From NCBI GenBank assembly GCA_002118135.1, contig BDIU01000201.1, positions 186,001 through 250,000 on the forward strand: DNA of 64,000 bases. Direction: 5' to 3'. Position numbers and translations under genes: made by a program. The notes beneath the pieces are model-generated. The model worked only from the letters and a program-made list of their open reading frames with translations, searched no databases and was not told where the DNA came from. Positions within the stretch are counted from its first letter, which is position 1; each line of letters starts with the position of its first letter. This DNA comes from Trebouxia sp. TZW2008 (taxonomy: Eukaryota > Chlorophyta > Trebouxiophyceae > Trebouxiales > Trebouxiaceae). Of the stretch, positions 35,224-46,286 are shown one piece after another.

Positions 35224-38200
35224 TCAGCACTGCTGCGACAGCTGCCATTGGGTTGGTATAGATGCTGTGCCCTGAGAGTGGCTATTGTGCTTGCCATTAG
35301 ATGGGCTCTCCTGCTGTGGTAAAAGCAATACACTAGGCGACATGAGCTGAACGTTTGACTGGTACAGAGGTGACTTGTGTGGTGATGCAAAGCCTGATGA
35401 AGCCTTGATTTTGTCTGACTCATTTGCAGGCACAGGGGCAGCCTGTGCAGCTGACAAAGGCTGGAGCAATGGCACTGCGCTGTTCTGGCTGCTTTGCATA
35501 GGAACAGCTGCCTGATCAGGTCCTGGTGATTGCCTTTTGGCGTCTGGCTGGAGACCCACACTGAAAGGGAGCTTCCTCTTTGGTGCTCGACCCTGTTGCT
35601 GTGAGTTGCCTTGACCTGAGCCCGAAGGCGCATGCTGCGATCCAGCATCACCACTCAGTAACCCTTGCTGACTGTGTTGCTGCTGATGTGCCAAACCCGC
35701 TTCTGCGGCATGCTCTGTGTGCCTGGCAGCACCATCAGGTGATTGCACAGGGGCAGGGCTTTGCTGACTGCCCTGCTGAGAGGGCCCTGCAGGGGCTGCT
35801 GCTCGCTGCCCTGCCCCATCCTGCTGTGACGGCTCCTCAGCATGCTGCTGCCAAGTCTGACTGTGCAAGTTGTTCTGTAGAGCACTGAGGCTTGTTGCCA
35901 TGCCTTGACTGCCCTGTAGTGTGGCTAGATCTGGTGTGTGCAAGCTGTGAATGGGCAATGCTGGTGAGGCTGCTTCTTGAGACTCCCCAATCCTGCGTAC
36001 TGACTCTGGCTTCATGGGAGTCGGCCTCAAGATGCTGCCGATGTCAAAATCCCTGCAGAGTCACCTGATATTGAGCTGCATGTATCAAGAATGCAAGAGG
36101 CATAGCCAGTGAACATGCGTACAGTGCAGTTGCTGACAATGTGGACCAGCTCATCATTGTGGAGATCAGATGTGTGAGAACGAACATGTGTTGCAGTCTG
36201 TGTTGTCTATATGCAAGACAGCAGCATGCTCTCAGTTGACAAAGATGTCTGTTGCCATGCTTGAAATGGGTTGGAGCTATAACTGCATATGGCCAGGGTG
36301 ATTGCAAAGCATCTGTTGCTCTTCAGCTTGTCATGATGCATGCATGCTCTTACAAATGAAGTCTATGTGTTTGGCCAAGGTAATGCAGCAACACAACGGC
36401 ACCAAGCTTCATGATTGCTGTCACTTGACGATCAACGCTCCCCGAGGCTCTTCTTGATTGTCTTGTGTGGAGGGGTTTGCACGGCACATGCTGATGCATC
36501 CCATGAAGCATGGAGAGCGTGTGCACAGATACGCATAGACAGTTGCTACCAAGGCAATATTGAAAACGCACCGTGGCTCTTCATCATTGTCTTGTGTGGA
36601 AGGACTAGCACTGCCGGCACGCTGCCCATCTGCATGGAAGCCATTCAGGGTGCGTGAGGGCACAGGGGCTGAAGCTGGAAGAGCCCCTATGCGGGGCCTT
36701 ATGGGTTGGGGCTTGGCAATCGAGCGGCCTTGAGGGGAATTTACACCGCCTATGGCAGGTTCCATAGATGTAATCATTTTATTTTGGGGATTGCAACAAG
36801 AGAAGTCTTGCAACGCTGGGGATGCTGAAATGCAGCAGGGGGCCAGAGGCTGGAGGCCCCCTATGCGGGGCCTTATGTGTCGAGGCTTGGCAACTGAGCG
36901 ACCTCAAGGGGAGTCAACACCACGTATGGCAATACTGGGAATGTTGGGACCATCCAGCAGCAGGCTACTATATGGCGGGAAAGATGCAAACGCGTTCTTG
37001 GTTTGAAATATTGCACAAGACTGGTGGAGTATGAAATGGCATCAGACAAGCTGCACAGGTCCACTCCATGACTTCAGAATCCAGGATCTCAAGGAAGACA
37101 TTAAGATGAACGGCTGCATTCTGAGCAAGGGTACAAAGTACACAAATACTTAATTTTTCTGAAACTGCCGAACAGATAACTTTGCCACCATCATGCAGAC
37201 ATGTCCGCAGCTTTGCACACCAGCAGCCACACCAACATTGCCAGAAGGCATGCGTAGGACAACAGCCCAAAGTAGGTTTGTCACAAGCTTGTGTTGCAGC
37301 TGTCTGCCAGTAGGACACCAACTTTTGCATTTGCATTTAACACGACTTTCTCTTTACAAGGACACTCAACATAAGGTCATTTTATGAAAGGACAATGCCG
37401 TCAGTAACCAACCACTGCATTCTGACTGCAGTGGTAGCTCCAAGTAAGGACAATTCAATGTAAGGACAAATTTCTTGGCAACCAAAGCAGCCAGAGAGTT
37501 TACTGTACCTGCTAGCATGGGCTTGGCATGCTGCTGTACAGATTGGAAGGCGCTGCTGCCGCTGCCTGGCTGCATCAAAAGATTCATGGAATTTGGCGAT
37601 GGAGCCGCTATGACAGGAGCCCCACCTAAGCCTGCAGAGCAAACTGCATGTAAGAGAGGACAAGAAAATGCGCAAGCATGCCTTGTTGCATTCGAGCCTG
37701 ATGATGACTGATTGACCATACAAAGCAATGCCAGAGCACTATGCACAACCCAAGCCTGGCAAAAGCAACCTGCCTTGTTGCAACAACTGTTTTGTACAAT
37801 TGCTCCTTGAGGCCTCCTGATCAAAATCCTACTGACTAGCTATGGATGCATTCGAGGCGCAAAGCGCCGTTCTGTAACCTTACAAAGTCAGTGACGCATG
37901 AGTCTGACAGGCTTTGCCATTTTGAGCACTGTTTTTGCAGCAGCAAAGAATGCATACTCCTGAATCTGTCAACAGCTCAAGCTATCCATAGCAAGACATT
38001 GGCACAGACCACTGAAGGACATAATGACATGCAGTGTTGACGTTCCTGCCATTCCTTGCACTTTCCACAGAGAGCAGAGCACAACAACAGGTTCACATTC
38101 AACAAAGCATACAGACTGCATTGCTTATGACAAGCTGAACATCTCTAGACACCCACCTGGGAATTGGCCATCAGCAGGGAAGGACTCAGTGGCAAAGCCA

Positions 38201-41200
38201 GCTGTGGGAACAGGCTGGACCTGATACGCCGCAGTCAGGCTGCCATCAGCATTCTGCAAAACACCAATCAATCAATCAGTCAGTCAATCAGCCAATCCAT
38301 CAAGACCAATTTACAAATTCTGTTATAAGGACCCAAGAATGGTCATTGTCTGTATGGACTCCTGCCTGTCTACTGCATGTGGCAGTCAAGCTTGCTGTAC
38401 CCACTCCCTCAAATAGTGTGAAATGTCAATGGCTTGTGCATACAATACCCCCTGTCAAAGGGGCATTTTCAAAAACATGTCCCAGAAAGGCTGCCCTGAC
38501 TAGTGCTCAATCAAGATGCTACTGAGGCATCTGATCTTCACAAAAGCCTGACTCGCAGCACAACAGGCAGAAGGGCCATGTGACCAGCAGGGCCGTGGGC
38601 AACTGCCCTGGCAAAGCGTGGCTTTGGCAAACAATCAGACAATCAATCCAACTATTGATCAATCAATCAATCAAGCAAGCATCATGACAACAGCGTACCT
38701 GCAGCATGACAGGCACAAGGGCCATGTGACCAGCAGGGCCAGGGGCAGCTGCCCTGGCAAATGCCCCTGGCAGGCCTGGTGCTGGGATTGCAGCTGGCAT
38801 GCCTGGGCTCATGACTAAGCCTGCTCTGGTCATTGCCAAGTCCTGCATGAGCTTCTGCGCTCGCATCTGTGCACTGTTGACTGCTGCAGCATCCTCTGCG
38901 CTGCTAGTGCCTGCATCCATGTGTCCCAGGGTCAGGGTCAGCTTGCAGTGGGCATGCATGACTGACAGTGTCTAGGGCTTCGAGCACACTGTGTACCCAA
39001 GGTGAAAGGTGCGAACCCAATTGCACTGCTGCGACACTGATGTCGCATCACCATGTACAATGCTGCACTTGTTGCCAGGGATGTCTGCAGCATGCGTGAG
39101 ATCTTTGCAGCATGTGTGTCATTCATGCTTTGCGCTACAAAGTAACTTTGATGGGTGCTCACGTCCATGACTGCATGCATGACAACTAACATGTAGCTGT
39201 GATGCCATGCCAAATCTGGGCACTACAACAAGCACTTCAACTGATACCTTGCTTTTGTTTGGCGACCTCAATCAGACGCAGCACCCTGGTCCACACCTCA
39301 GCTTCAGATAACCTGTCCATCTCACTGTCAGCTGGCGTAACAGCAGGGGCTGTACCCACATTCCCTCCACTGATCTTGCGCCTGCTTCCCTGCACATACA
39401 GCAGTCATTGTTGATGGCCTTGGCCATACTTCTGCTTGCTACAGCAATTGTAGCAACACAGACGAAGGGCTTGCCAAGCACTTCACTACTGCTCAATTGC
39501 ACACGCACAAAGCAGCAATGTCAGGACCGCACAATGGGACTTGCAATGCTAGGATTCTGCGCATTCCCAGTCAGCAGTGCAGAGCAAGGACACAGGGTGA
39601 ACACTTCCCACAATTGCTGCCGCATACCTTTTCTGCTTTGACAACAGGAGGGCCATCCTGGTTGTGATATGAGGGTTGCCTCTTGACAGAGATGGGCCCT
39701 GTGGGTACAGCTTGGGGTATGGGGTTCTGGGCTGCCTCCATTAGCCCTTGTCTGGTCAGTGGCAAAGGCCAAGTCTGAGGGAACAACCCTGCAAGCAATA
39801 CATAGCAGCAGCCTCTCACTTGCTTCATTTATACATTCTCCAACACAATCTGAGTGTAAATTTCACTCCATTTTATGTCTATGGTGTTTGGGCTGCATCC
39901 ATTAGCCCTTGTCTAGACAATGGCGAAGGCCAAGTCTGGGCTAATAAACCTGCAAGCAGTAAGTAGTAACAATATTGCAGCCATACATTCATCATACATT
40001 CAGTCACACATCAGCGTGTACTCCTGATCGCAATTCATATCTTTCATGTGTTTCAGACTGCCTCCATGAGCCCTTGCCTGGTCAATGGCAAAGGCCAAGT
40101 CTGAAGAACAAATCTGCAAGCAATGTATAGCATCACAAAATCATCTTTCGCGGTAAATTTTAAGGTATTTCAAGATTTCCAATGATTTGTGTCAGATTGG
40201 ATGCATACAAAGCTGCAATGGAATGATCTTGAAGTTTGCTGACTGGGAACCACATGGGTCTAGCTGGAGATTTGTCTGAAACCATCATGCCAGAAGAAGA
40301 TCTTTTGAAACTGCCTTCATGGTACCCGTCAAAAGCCCAGGAACAGGCGGCCAGGCCCAATTGGCACTAGCATTAAAACATGGAAAGTTTGGGGAGCTTA
40401 GCAGCTATCGTATGGCACCTGACAAAGCTCTAGGGGCTTCATGTGATTCAAACAGCAGGGTCTGCAACAGGCAATGGCAGCAAACACAAACCCACTCAAT
40501 CCTGTCTCAAAAACTCATGCTTGACAATGCTGTTATACTTGTAACACAGTCAGGATGCGTCACTACCCAGGTGAAATGCTTTGACCAGGCTGCTGTGTGT
40601 TCAGCATGCTTTTCAAGTGGTCTGTGTCTGAGAAAAGCAGGACTTGATTGATAGGACACCCTTTGAGGAATGTAGGCGCAAACAAAGAACAAGTAACACC
40701 TCTGTCACAGGGATGTTGACTTAAAGGGATCAAAACTCCCATGCTTTGCAGACAATGTTCAAGGAAACAGACGCTTAGGACATCCCATGCAGAGGGTACT
40801 CAAGACATGATAAATCTACTCACCAAGCTTATTCAGCTCTGACTCAAGGGCCTCCCAGCTGCGGCCTGGCTCTCGCTTTGCACATCTCATAGCCTGGTCT
40901 ACTGTGATGGGTCTGTTGGCTACCCATGAGAACAGAGCTGCAAGGCAGGATACAATTGTTTAGCGATGATACTCTGTTGTCGCTGAGGCCAGACGGCCAT
41001 TCATTCTTCATAAGTCTTTGAGCAAAAGTGCATTCAATGTATCACAAGAACAAACCCAGAATCATAACACTGACGAGTGTAATGGGTCTGTTGGCCACCC
41101 GTAAAATCAGAGCTGCAGGCAGCACAAGGCATTAATAATGGGTTTAGACACCTACAACAACAGAGGTGTAGTACGGAGTTCAGTCTTTCATTACATGTTA

Positions 41201-42624
41201 ATGATGTTGAAGCCGGTTGGCAATCAATCTCTCTGCAAATGTCCTCAAGCAAGGACGTGTCAACTAACCGCCAACACAAACCCAGTCTGAAACCAAGGAT
41301 GATCAGGAAGCAATTGTGATGGGTCTGTTAGACGCCCACAAGAACACCCACAAGAACCAAGGTGTAGGGCAGCATTCATAACATCCTGGGCTCGCTGGGG
41401 CCAATTGACAATCAATCAAATGTGGGTGTCTTTGCTTGAAAAGCAAAACTACATCAACTGTTCACAGAAGCAGAAAAACGTTAGCAGGAAGCAGGTGTGG
41501 ACTCTGTGAGTGTCTAGCAGACTAGGCTGGGGAAAAATCTGACACCTTGTGCGTCTGCAGGGCTTTGGCTAAGCTCGTGATGTTCCTGTCAGCGCACAGA
41601 CAGCATTTCTAGCAACTGGAGAGACCAAAGCTTGAGCCAGACAGAGACATGCCACAGCCACAATGGGTATAAGAGTATGAAGTCAAGCAAGGTAAAGGCT
41701 TACTTGAGCAATAGTCTCCCCAGCCCCCTGGCAAACCCCACATAGGCCTCGGGGCGTCACCCAAAGCGTTGTCTAAGTATGACTTGATCTGCTCTTCAGA
41801 AATGCGGTTGCCACCTCCGCCTTCTTCAGAAGAGGAAATCAGAGCCACAGAATGTGGAATGACCTTGACCAGAATTCTGCACATTTGTACCCACAAGTGG
41901 GTTTGCTATAAGACTTGAAATGAGGCAGGACAAGCAAGACTGCCAACAGGATGCATTGATGAGAAAGCAACAATGTCTTGGCAGCATGTAGCAACACTTA
42001 CCTGACCAGCTGTCGCATCTCGTCCATGGGACCTCTCCTTGTGGCCCTGCTCTTTGGGTGCAAAAGCTGCTGCCCTTCATCTTTGATGCCTTGAACTGAC
42101 GGACTGCTTACACCAGCTAGGCGCTGAGGGACCATTGCTTGATGCACAGGCAAGCCGTAGTGCGAAAAGGGATGCTCAGACTCAGCTGGCTGTTCTTGTG
42201 GAGGAGCAGCTTGGGGCCGGCTGTCTGAGAGCGTGGCAAGCGGAATGTCGGGTTGCGAGGGTGGCGCTTCGAGCATGATCTGCGACCCTGACGCTGGGCC
42301 GGCGTCCTGAACGTCTTGTGACGGAAAGTGCTGCGAGGCAACCTCCACTGGCACCTCCTGGCTCAGATTGGGGTCTTGAGACGCGTCCAGTATCACTAAG
42401 TCTGACAGCTGCGACAGTTGCTTAGCTTCATCATCGCCATATGAGCAAGTTGCAACTGCCGAGTCAAGTTGTCGTTCAAGTCCGGGACCCTGACGTTTCT
42501 TAGCAGGCCTTGGCGACCTTAACCGTTTCTGCACGACGACGCCTTGCGCGGGACCGTCAGAGTCAGCAGCGTAGCGTCGAACGGGGCTTCCAGACCTGTC
42601 TTGACGATTGGCCGCGTTTAGCAT
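35224..42624 (-). CDS. Gln/Pro/Ser-rich protein with a short ordered core, unknown
   Basis: Ten exons fit with continuous phase: 42624-42002, 41876-41704, 40937-40824, 39788-39628, 39389-39248, 38910-38699, 38253-38157, 37631-37509, 36749-36572, 36052-35224, giving 883 aa. I do not recognise the family. Most of it is low complexity (Gln, Pro, Ala, Ser), with basic patches near the N-terminus (KRLRSPRPAKKR) and C-terminus (RAPKRKLPF) that look like nuclear signals. A denser, ordered-looking stretch spans exons 2-3 (~210-305): IKVIPHSVALISSS-like, EEQIKSYLDNALGDAPRP, MWGLPGGWGDYC, LFSWVANRPITVDQAMRCA, SWEALESELNKL. A second short one is MDRLSEAEVWTRVLRLIEVA. A chromatin or transcription role would be a guess. 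Several exons have echoes, and one donor lies in a TIR element. Confidence 0.68.
36430..36960 (-). repeat. Echoes flanking exon 9 of the unknown minus-strand gene
   Basis: 36835-36960 repeats the 5' part of exon 9 ('ccctatgcggggccttatg', 'gcttggcaa.cgagcg.cct', 'ggcaata/ggcaggt') without an acceptor. 36435-36480 repeats its 3' end ('ggctcttc.tgattgtcttgtgtgga'). So the exon is echoed on both sides. Confidence 0.75.
37338..37507 (-). mobile_element. TIR element; its end forms a splice donor
   Basis: About 169 bp flanked by TA (37338-37339 and 37506-37507). The ends are TAACACGACTTTCTCTTTAC on one side and, read on the minus strand, TACAGTAAACTCTCTGGCTG on the other. The interior carries several TGTCCTTAC-type blocks and aligns in inverse orientation with 4998-5172. 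Minus-strand exon 8 ends at 37509, and its donor GTACAG uses the element's TACAG. Confidence 0.6.
38555..38760 (-). repeat. Echo of exon 6 end of the unknown gene, plus CAAT repeats
   Basis: 'gccatgtgaccagcagggcc.ggggcagctgccctggcaaa' occurs in the real exon (38718-38765) and again at about 38572-38618. Between them is a short (CAAT)n tract (38640-38680). A similar CAAT tract is near 38265-38300. Confidence 0.7.
39700..40130 (-). repeat. Echoes of exon 4 of the unknown gene
   Basis: Three copies of 'ctgcctccattagcccttgtct' followed by 'ggccaagtctgag' and 'cctgcaagcaatacatag', at about 39732, 39893 and 40052. The first is the real exon 4 start (acceptor at 39789-39790, minus strand). The other two lie upstream in transcription order, with the AG acceptor partly retained. 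Confidence 0.75.
40890..41375 (-). repeat. Echoes of exon 3 of the unknown gene
   Basis: 'gtaatgggtctgttggccaccc' followed by 'agagctgcaaggca' occurs in the real exon 3 5' end (40900-40945) and, diverged, at about 41076-41125 and 41318-41370 in the preceding intron. Confidence 0.7.
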
Positions 42625-42791
42625 TGCAAATCACCCGCGAAGCAGAGGGTCAGCCAGCATGTCAATGCACAGCACTCGCAGCATCACGAGCAAAGCAGGC
42701 AAATCATCGGACAGCGTCAAGTGGCCGCCGTACTATTGACACGTGCTTGTCCATTTTCAATCCAAGTGTGCAACTCTCACTCGACATGCCA

Positions 42792-45469
42792 TCAACACAA
42801 TGCATTGCAATTGTCAACGGCGTCTGCCACCTCCCCTATTTGGTCCCTGGGCCAGCTGCAGGTCCAAGCGCTATGGAAGTGTTGAGAGGGAGAGCAGATT
42901 GCTTCTGAACCCGCACAGTGGCGCTGAACAGCTCTTCTGCAACTTGTTGCTGCTGTACCTTGCTCCTTTGCTGCCTGCAGCAACAAGCAAAACGCACCTA
43001 GAAATGGGCATGCATGCCTGCTTTCTGCCATGCTAGCAGCGCTGATAGCTTTTGCAGCAACCAAGACCCACTCGAGAAAGGCTTCATTATCAATGCCATT
43101 TTCAGCATAGCCTTTGTTTGCAAAAGGGATGCCTGCAGTTTCATGTATCTGCGGCTGCACCTTCCTGAATTTCTTGAAGTTCACAGCGCTGGGTGAGGCA
43201 CTGCTGATAGGCAATTCAGAGGGTTGGACCTGCACAACAAGTTGTTGTGTCAAACAAAGTGGCTTGCAAGAGCGAATGCACTTTGTAATGCCATGCTATG
43301 CTCAAAGTGCATGGCATTCATGCTGCGCATCAAGTGCAGGGACCCCATCAACAAGTCAATTGCACTTTGTAATCAAAGACAAGATAAGCTCCTCACCCTG
43401 ACTACCAGAGGCTCCCAGAGTATGGCATTATTGTCTGAAAGGCCACCATTTGTGTTTGAGGGCTCGTGGGCAGGGGCCTGCTGAGCTGCAGCAGGCTGAG
43501 ACTGAGTAGCTATGTTGATATTGCTTTGGCCTGTAATAGGCATGGCAGCATCTGCTTGCATAGGTTCTGATGTGGCTGGCTGTTGAGCAGAGGATCCTGA
43601 CGCAGCAGCTTCATCAGAAGCTGAGCTACCAACAGGTGCACGCCTTTTGCTGCTGTCTGGGTTCAATTCTGCACCTGCAGCACAGCGGCTAGGTTGACTT
43701 TCAACATCTGACTTATGGTACGTGGTTGCGTGCCATGGCTGTGATACACAGGATGCGCCGATCTGTATAGATTGCAATTGCTGGATACTGTTAGTGTCAC
43801 CGCTCACAATTGTCATTCTTGAGCAAGCCGTAGACTGCCGTACGGCTTGAGATGCAATACTCATCCTACTCATTTGCATACAACTACAAGCCCTAAATTA
43901 CACAGTCATACCTGGAGATGCTTTTCTCTTGCGTCGCATGCCTGAAGCAGGTGACTTGGCAGGAAGATCTGGAAACTGCCGCTGATGTAACATGCCTGTG
44001 GTTGCGCCATGCAGCATTGCTACCTGAGGACAACAGGTGCCACCTGACAAGTTTCTTGACACCAAGCTCAGCTGTCTGATATGGCAGCTACCAGAAAATA
44101 AACAGAAGGGAAAAGTTGCTCACCAAAACATGATCTACAGTTGTGACCTGTTTTGTGTCGGGCGCAAGGTCAATGAGGTGTGGTGTCTGCAAGTCTTGTA
44201 CCACGAGCACATTGTTTGCAGATGATTTGGCGGCATCAACATGCGAGATCACTGCTCCTCCATGTAGCCTGACTGCCTCTATAAAGAGTGGATCTGCCTA
44301 CATTCACAACAGCAGATAGTGATGTTCTATAGCCTGAGTTGCAGCCCAAATGGGGCAGTGTGGCGCAACAGCGGCATACCTGATCTAGAGAACTGGGTAT
44401 AATGAACTGGATCTCAGCAAGCAAATGCTGGTTGAAGCTAGGCTTTAAAGGGTCTGCTGGTGAAAGGCTAGTGGTCACAGTGGGGCTGTAGTGAGCCATG
44501 CTAGGAATTCCAGCTGACATGCTAGGTCGCTGAAGAATCGCTTGCAGCCTACAGCCATGTGCATGGCAGAGTCAAGTCAAGATCTGCACCTTAAAGCTTG
44601 AACAGCAAAACATATGTCAAGTCACTTCAATATGATGCTAAAAGTGCCACATGGCTCACCAAGCTTGTGTGATAAAGGGCTTCTGATGTGCAAACAAGCT
44701 CGCAAGCTGTGGCGTCAACTGAAGCTCATCAGCTGTCAGAAGACAGGCAGCAGCTGATGCTGGTTGTACGGCAAAGCCTGCATGGATCATGATCATCAGC
44801 CTATCAGCTGCATACATGGCGCACTGTCTAGCGCTGCATATTGAAGCAAGCCGTTGTGGAAACTTTAAGCTGCAATTCTTGAACTCACCGAGCTGTGACG
44901 CTTGTTGTGACAAAGACTGTTGTTTGGTGTCGACTACTGCGACACCAAAATGCCATCTCTGCACCCTGAGCTTGAACACAAAGGAATGTTCAGATCATGC
45001 ACAAATATAATGTAAGAGTTTTACAGCCATGCTTCCTCACAGACGAAGCTTCACCTGAAACTAGACTTATGCCCAAATTGCAGAAGGTCGCCTTCTTTCA
45101 GGTCCGCCTCGCCTCCCTTGAGGTCGATGTTGTTCACAAGAGTGCCATAGCGGCTCATATCTACAGGGCAAAGGCAAAAGGTTAAAGTCCGTCACATTTA
45201 GCTCTGAAGTCAACCCTCAGTTGCCTAGGCATAGATCGCACAAGCGCAACACCTTTCACTCGGATGGAGCTTGTGGCTGTGTAGCTCACGGTTACTATGC
45301 CATGCTGTCGTGATATTGACTTGTCCTCTTGAATCACGATGCTGCTTTGCCCCTGCACTGCGTTCCTGCCAACGATGTGCGTGCCCTGGATCAAGAAGTG
45401 TTTCTCGTGCTGAGCAGCGGACGAGCGTTCGTCAGAGCTGCCAAGAGACTGCGCTTCCAAGAACCACAT
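42792..45469 (-). CDS. NBS1: NBS1/nibrin homologue, MRN complex subunit
   Basis: NBS1 joins MRE11 and RAD50 in the complex that senses and processes DNA double-strand breaks and activates ATM. Nine exons keep phase: 45469-45253, 45160-45055, 44965-44889, 44807-44660, 44548-44380, 44297-44124, 44023-43912, 43674-43397, 43229-42792, giving 572 aa. The N-terminus is a FHA domain starting MWFLEAQ, as in animal and plant NBS1 (MWxL), with GTHIVGRN, the phosphate-binding EDKSISRQHG and RYGTLVNN. Two BRCT-like segments follow (AGFAVQPASAAACLLTADEL, ITQAWLQAILQRPS; VRLHGGAVISHVDAAKS). After a low-complexity Ser/Ala/Gln linker the C-terminus carries NFKKFRKVQPQ, matching the MRE11-binding (N/V)FKxFxK motif. 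The final ~60 residues after LEWVLVAAK are not family-like. The gene is 139 bp from a divergent small ORF. Confidence 0.85.
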
Positions 45470-45608
45470 GCTGTAGGTACAGCAGTGATCAGCACCGGCG
45501 ATAGGACACAGTTTTGAGTACAGTGGGGCAAATGTGAGTTCGCAGCACTGTCCGCAGCACAGCCTCAGCACGCAAAGCAGGCAAGAAGTGGCCGCCGCTT
45601 GCTCAAAA

Positions 45609-45872
45609 ATGCTTGTTGACTGGGCTGATATGGCAGCAGGGCTGCTGTCACGCGCACAGTTTTATATCGGATTTGCCTCACAAGTTCCTGAACAGTATCA
45701 TCAACTTGCCAAGTTGCTTGAATGTGCACTTGACAACATCAACGACCTTTCATTCCTGTTCGCACTTGGTGTCCAATTTTGGCTAGCCTGCGCTGTGTTC
45801 AGTTCTGTTGCAATATGGGCTATTCAAAATGCATTGACAAAACGACACACTGAACCGGTGAACATAACTTGA
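45609..45872 (+). CDS. Small predicted membrane protein
   Basis: An 87-codon frame from ATG 45609 to TGA 45872 fills the gap between NBS1 and the kinesin gene. It has an amphipathic N-terminal half (YIGFASQVPEQYHQLAKLLE) and one clear hydrophobic helix (FLFALGVQFWLACAVFSSVA) followed by a basic end. The frame is also open 75 bp upstream of the ATG. A GTGAAC donor near 45857 could lead into a further short exon. No family was recognised. It could be a real tail-anchored protein or a chance frame. Confidence 0.45.
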   Translation: MLVDWADMAAGLLSRAQFYIGFASQVPEQYHQLAKLLECALDNINDLSFLFALGVQFWLACAVFSSVAIWAIQNALTKRHTEPVNIT

Positions 45873-46286
45873 CACTCTGCTTCAGGTTCACTGGACAGTT
45901 TTCTGAAGTTGTAGTCATGTTTCATGCGCGTATGATGAATGCATCATCAATGACATTATTGTGGCAATCGCCTAAGACCGCCGATGAAGGCATTTCCATC
46001 TCTGCATTGGTAACTCAATTCAGTGCACATTCACAGAAGAAAAAGCAAAGTCTATGCCATTAGGCGTCATGAAGGATATTCACATCTAATTGTACCTAGA
46101 CCTATATATGTATATCCACTGTCAAAAGCCAAATCCAGATAGCAATAAGGTGCATATCAAAACATCTGCTGTACAAGTAAGAGTCATCGTGATATGGTCA
46201 AGTGCTGCCTCGTGCTGGCAGCCCCGTGACATGATAACCTAACCTCAGAGTAGCATTTTGTGCAAATACAGCATCAGTACAGGCAG
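45873..46286. other. Convergent intergenic region
   Basis: 414 bp between the small + frame and the kinesin stop. It is A/T-richer than the genes. It presumably holds the 3' UTRs. No further gene was seen. Confidence 0.5.
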
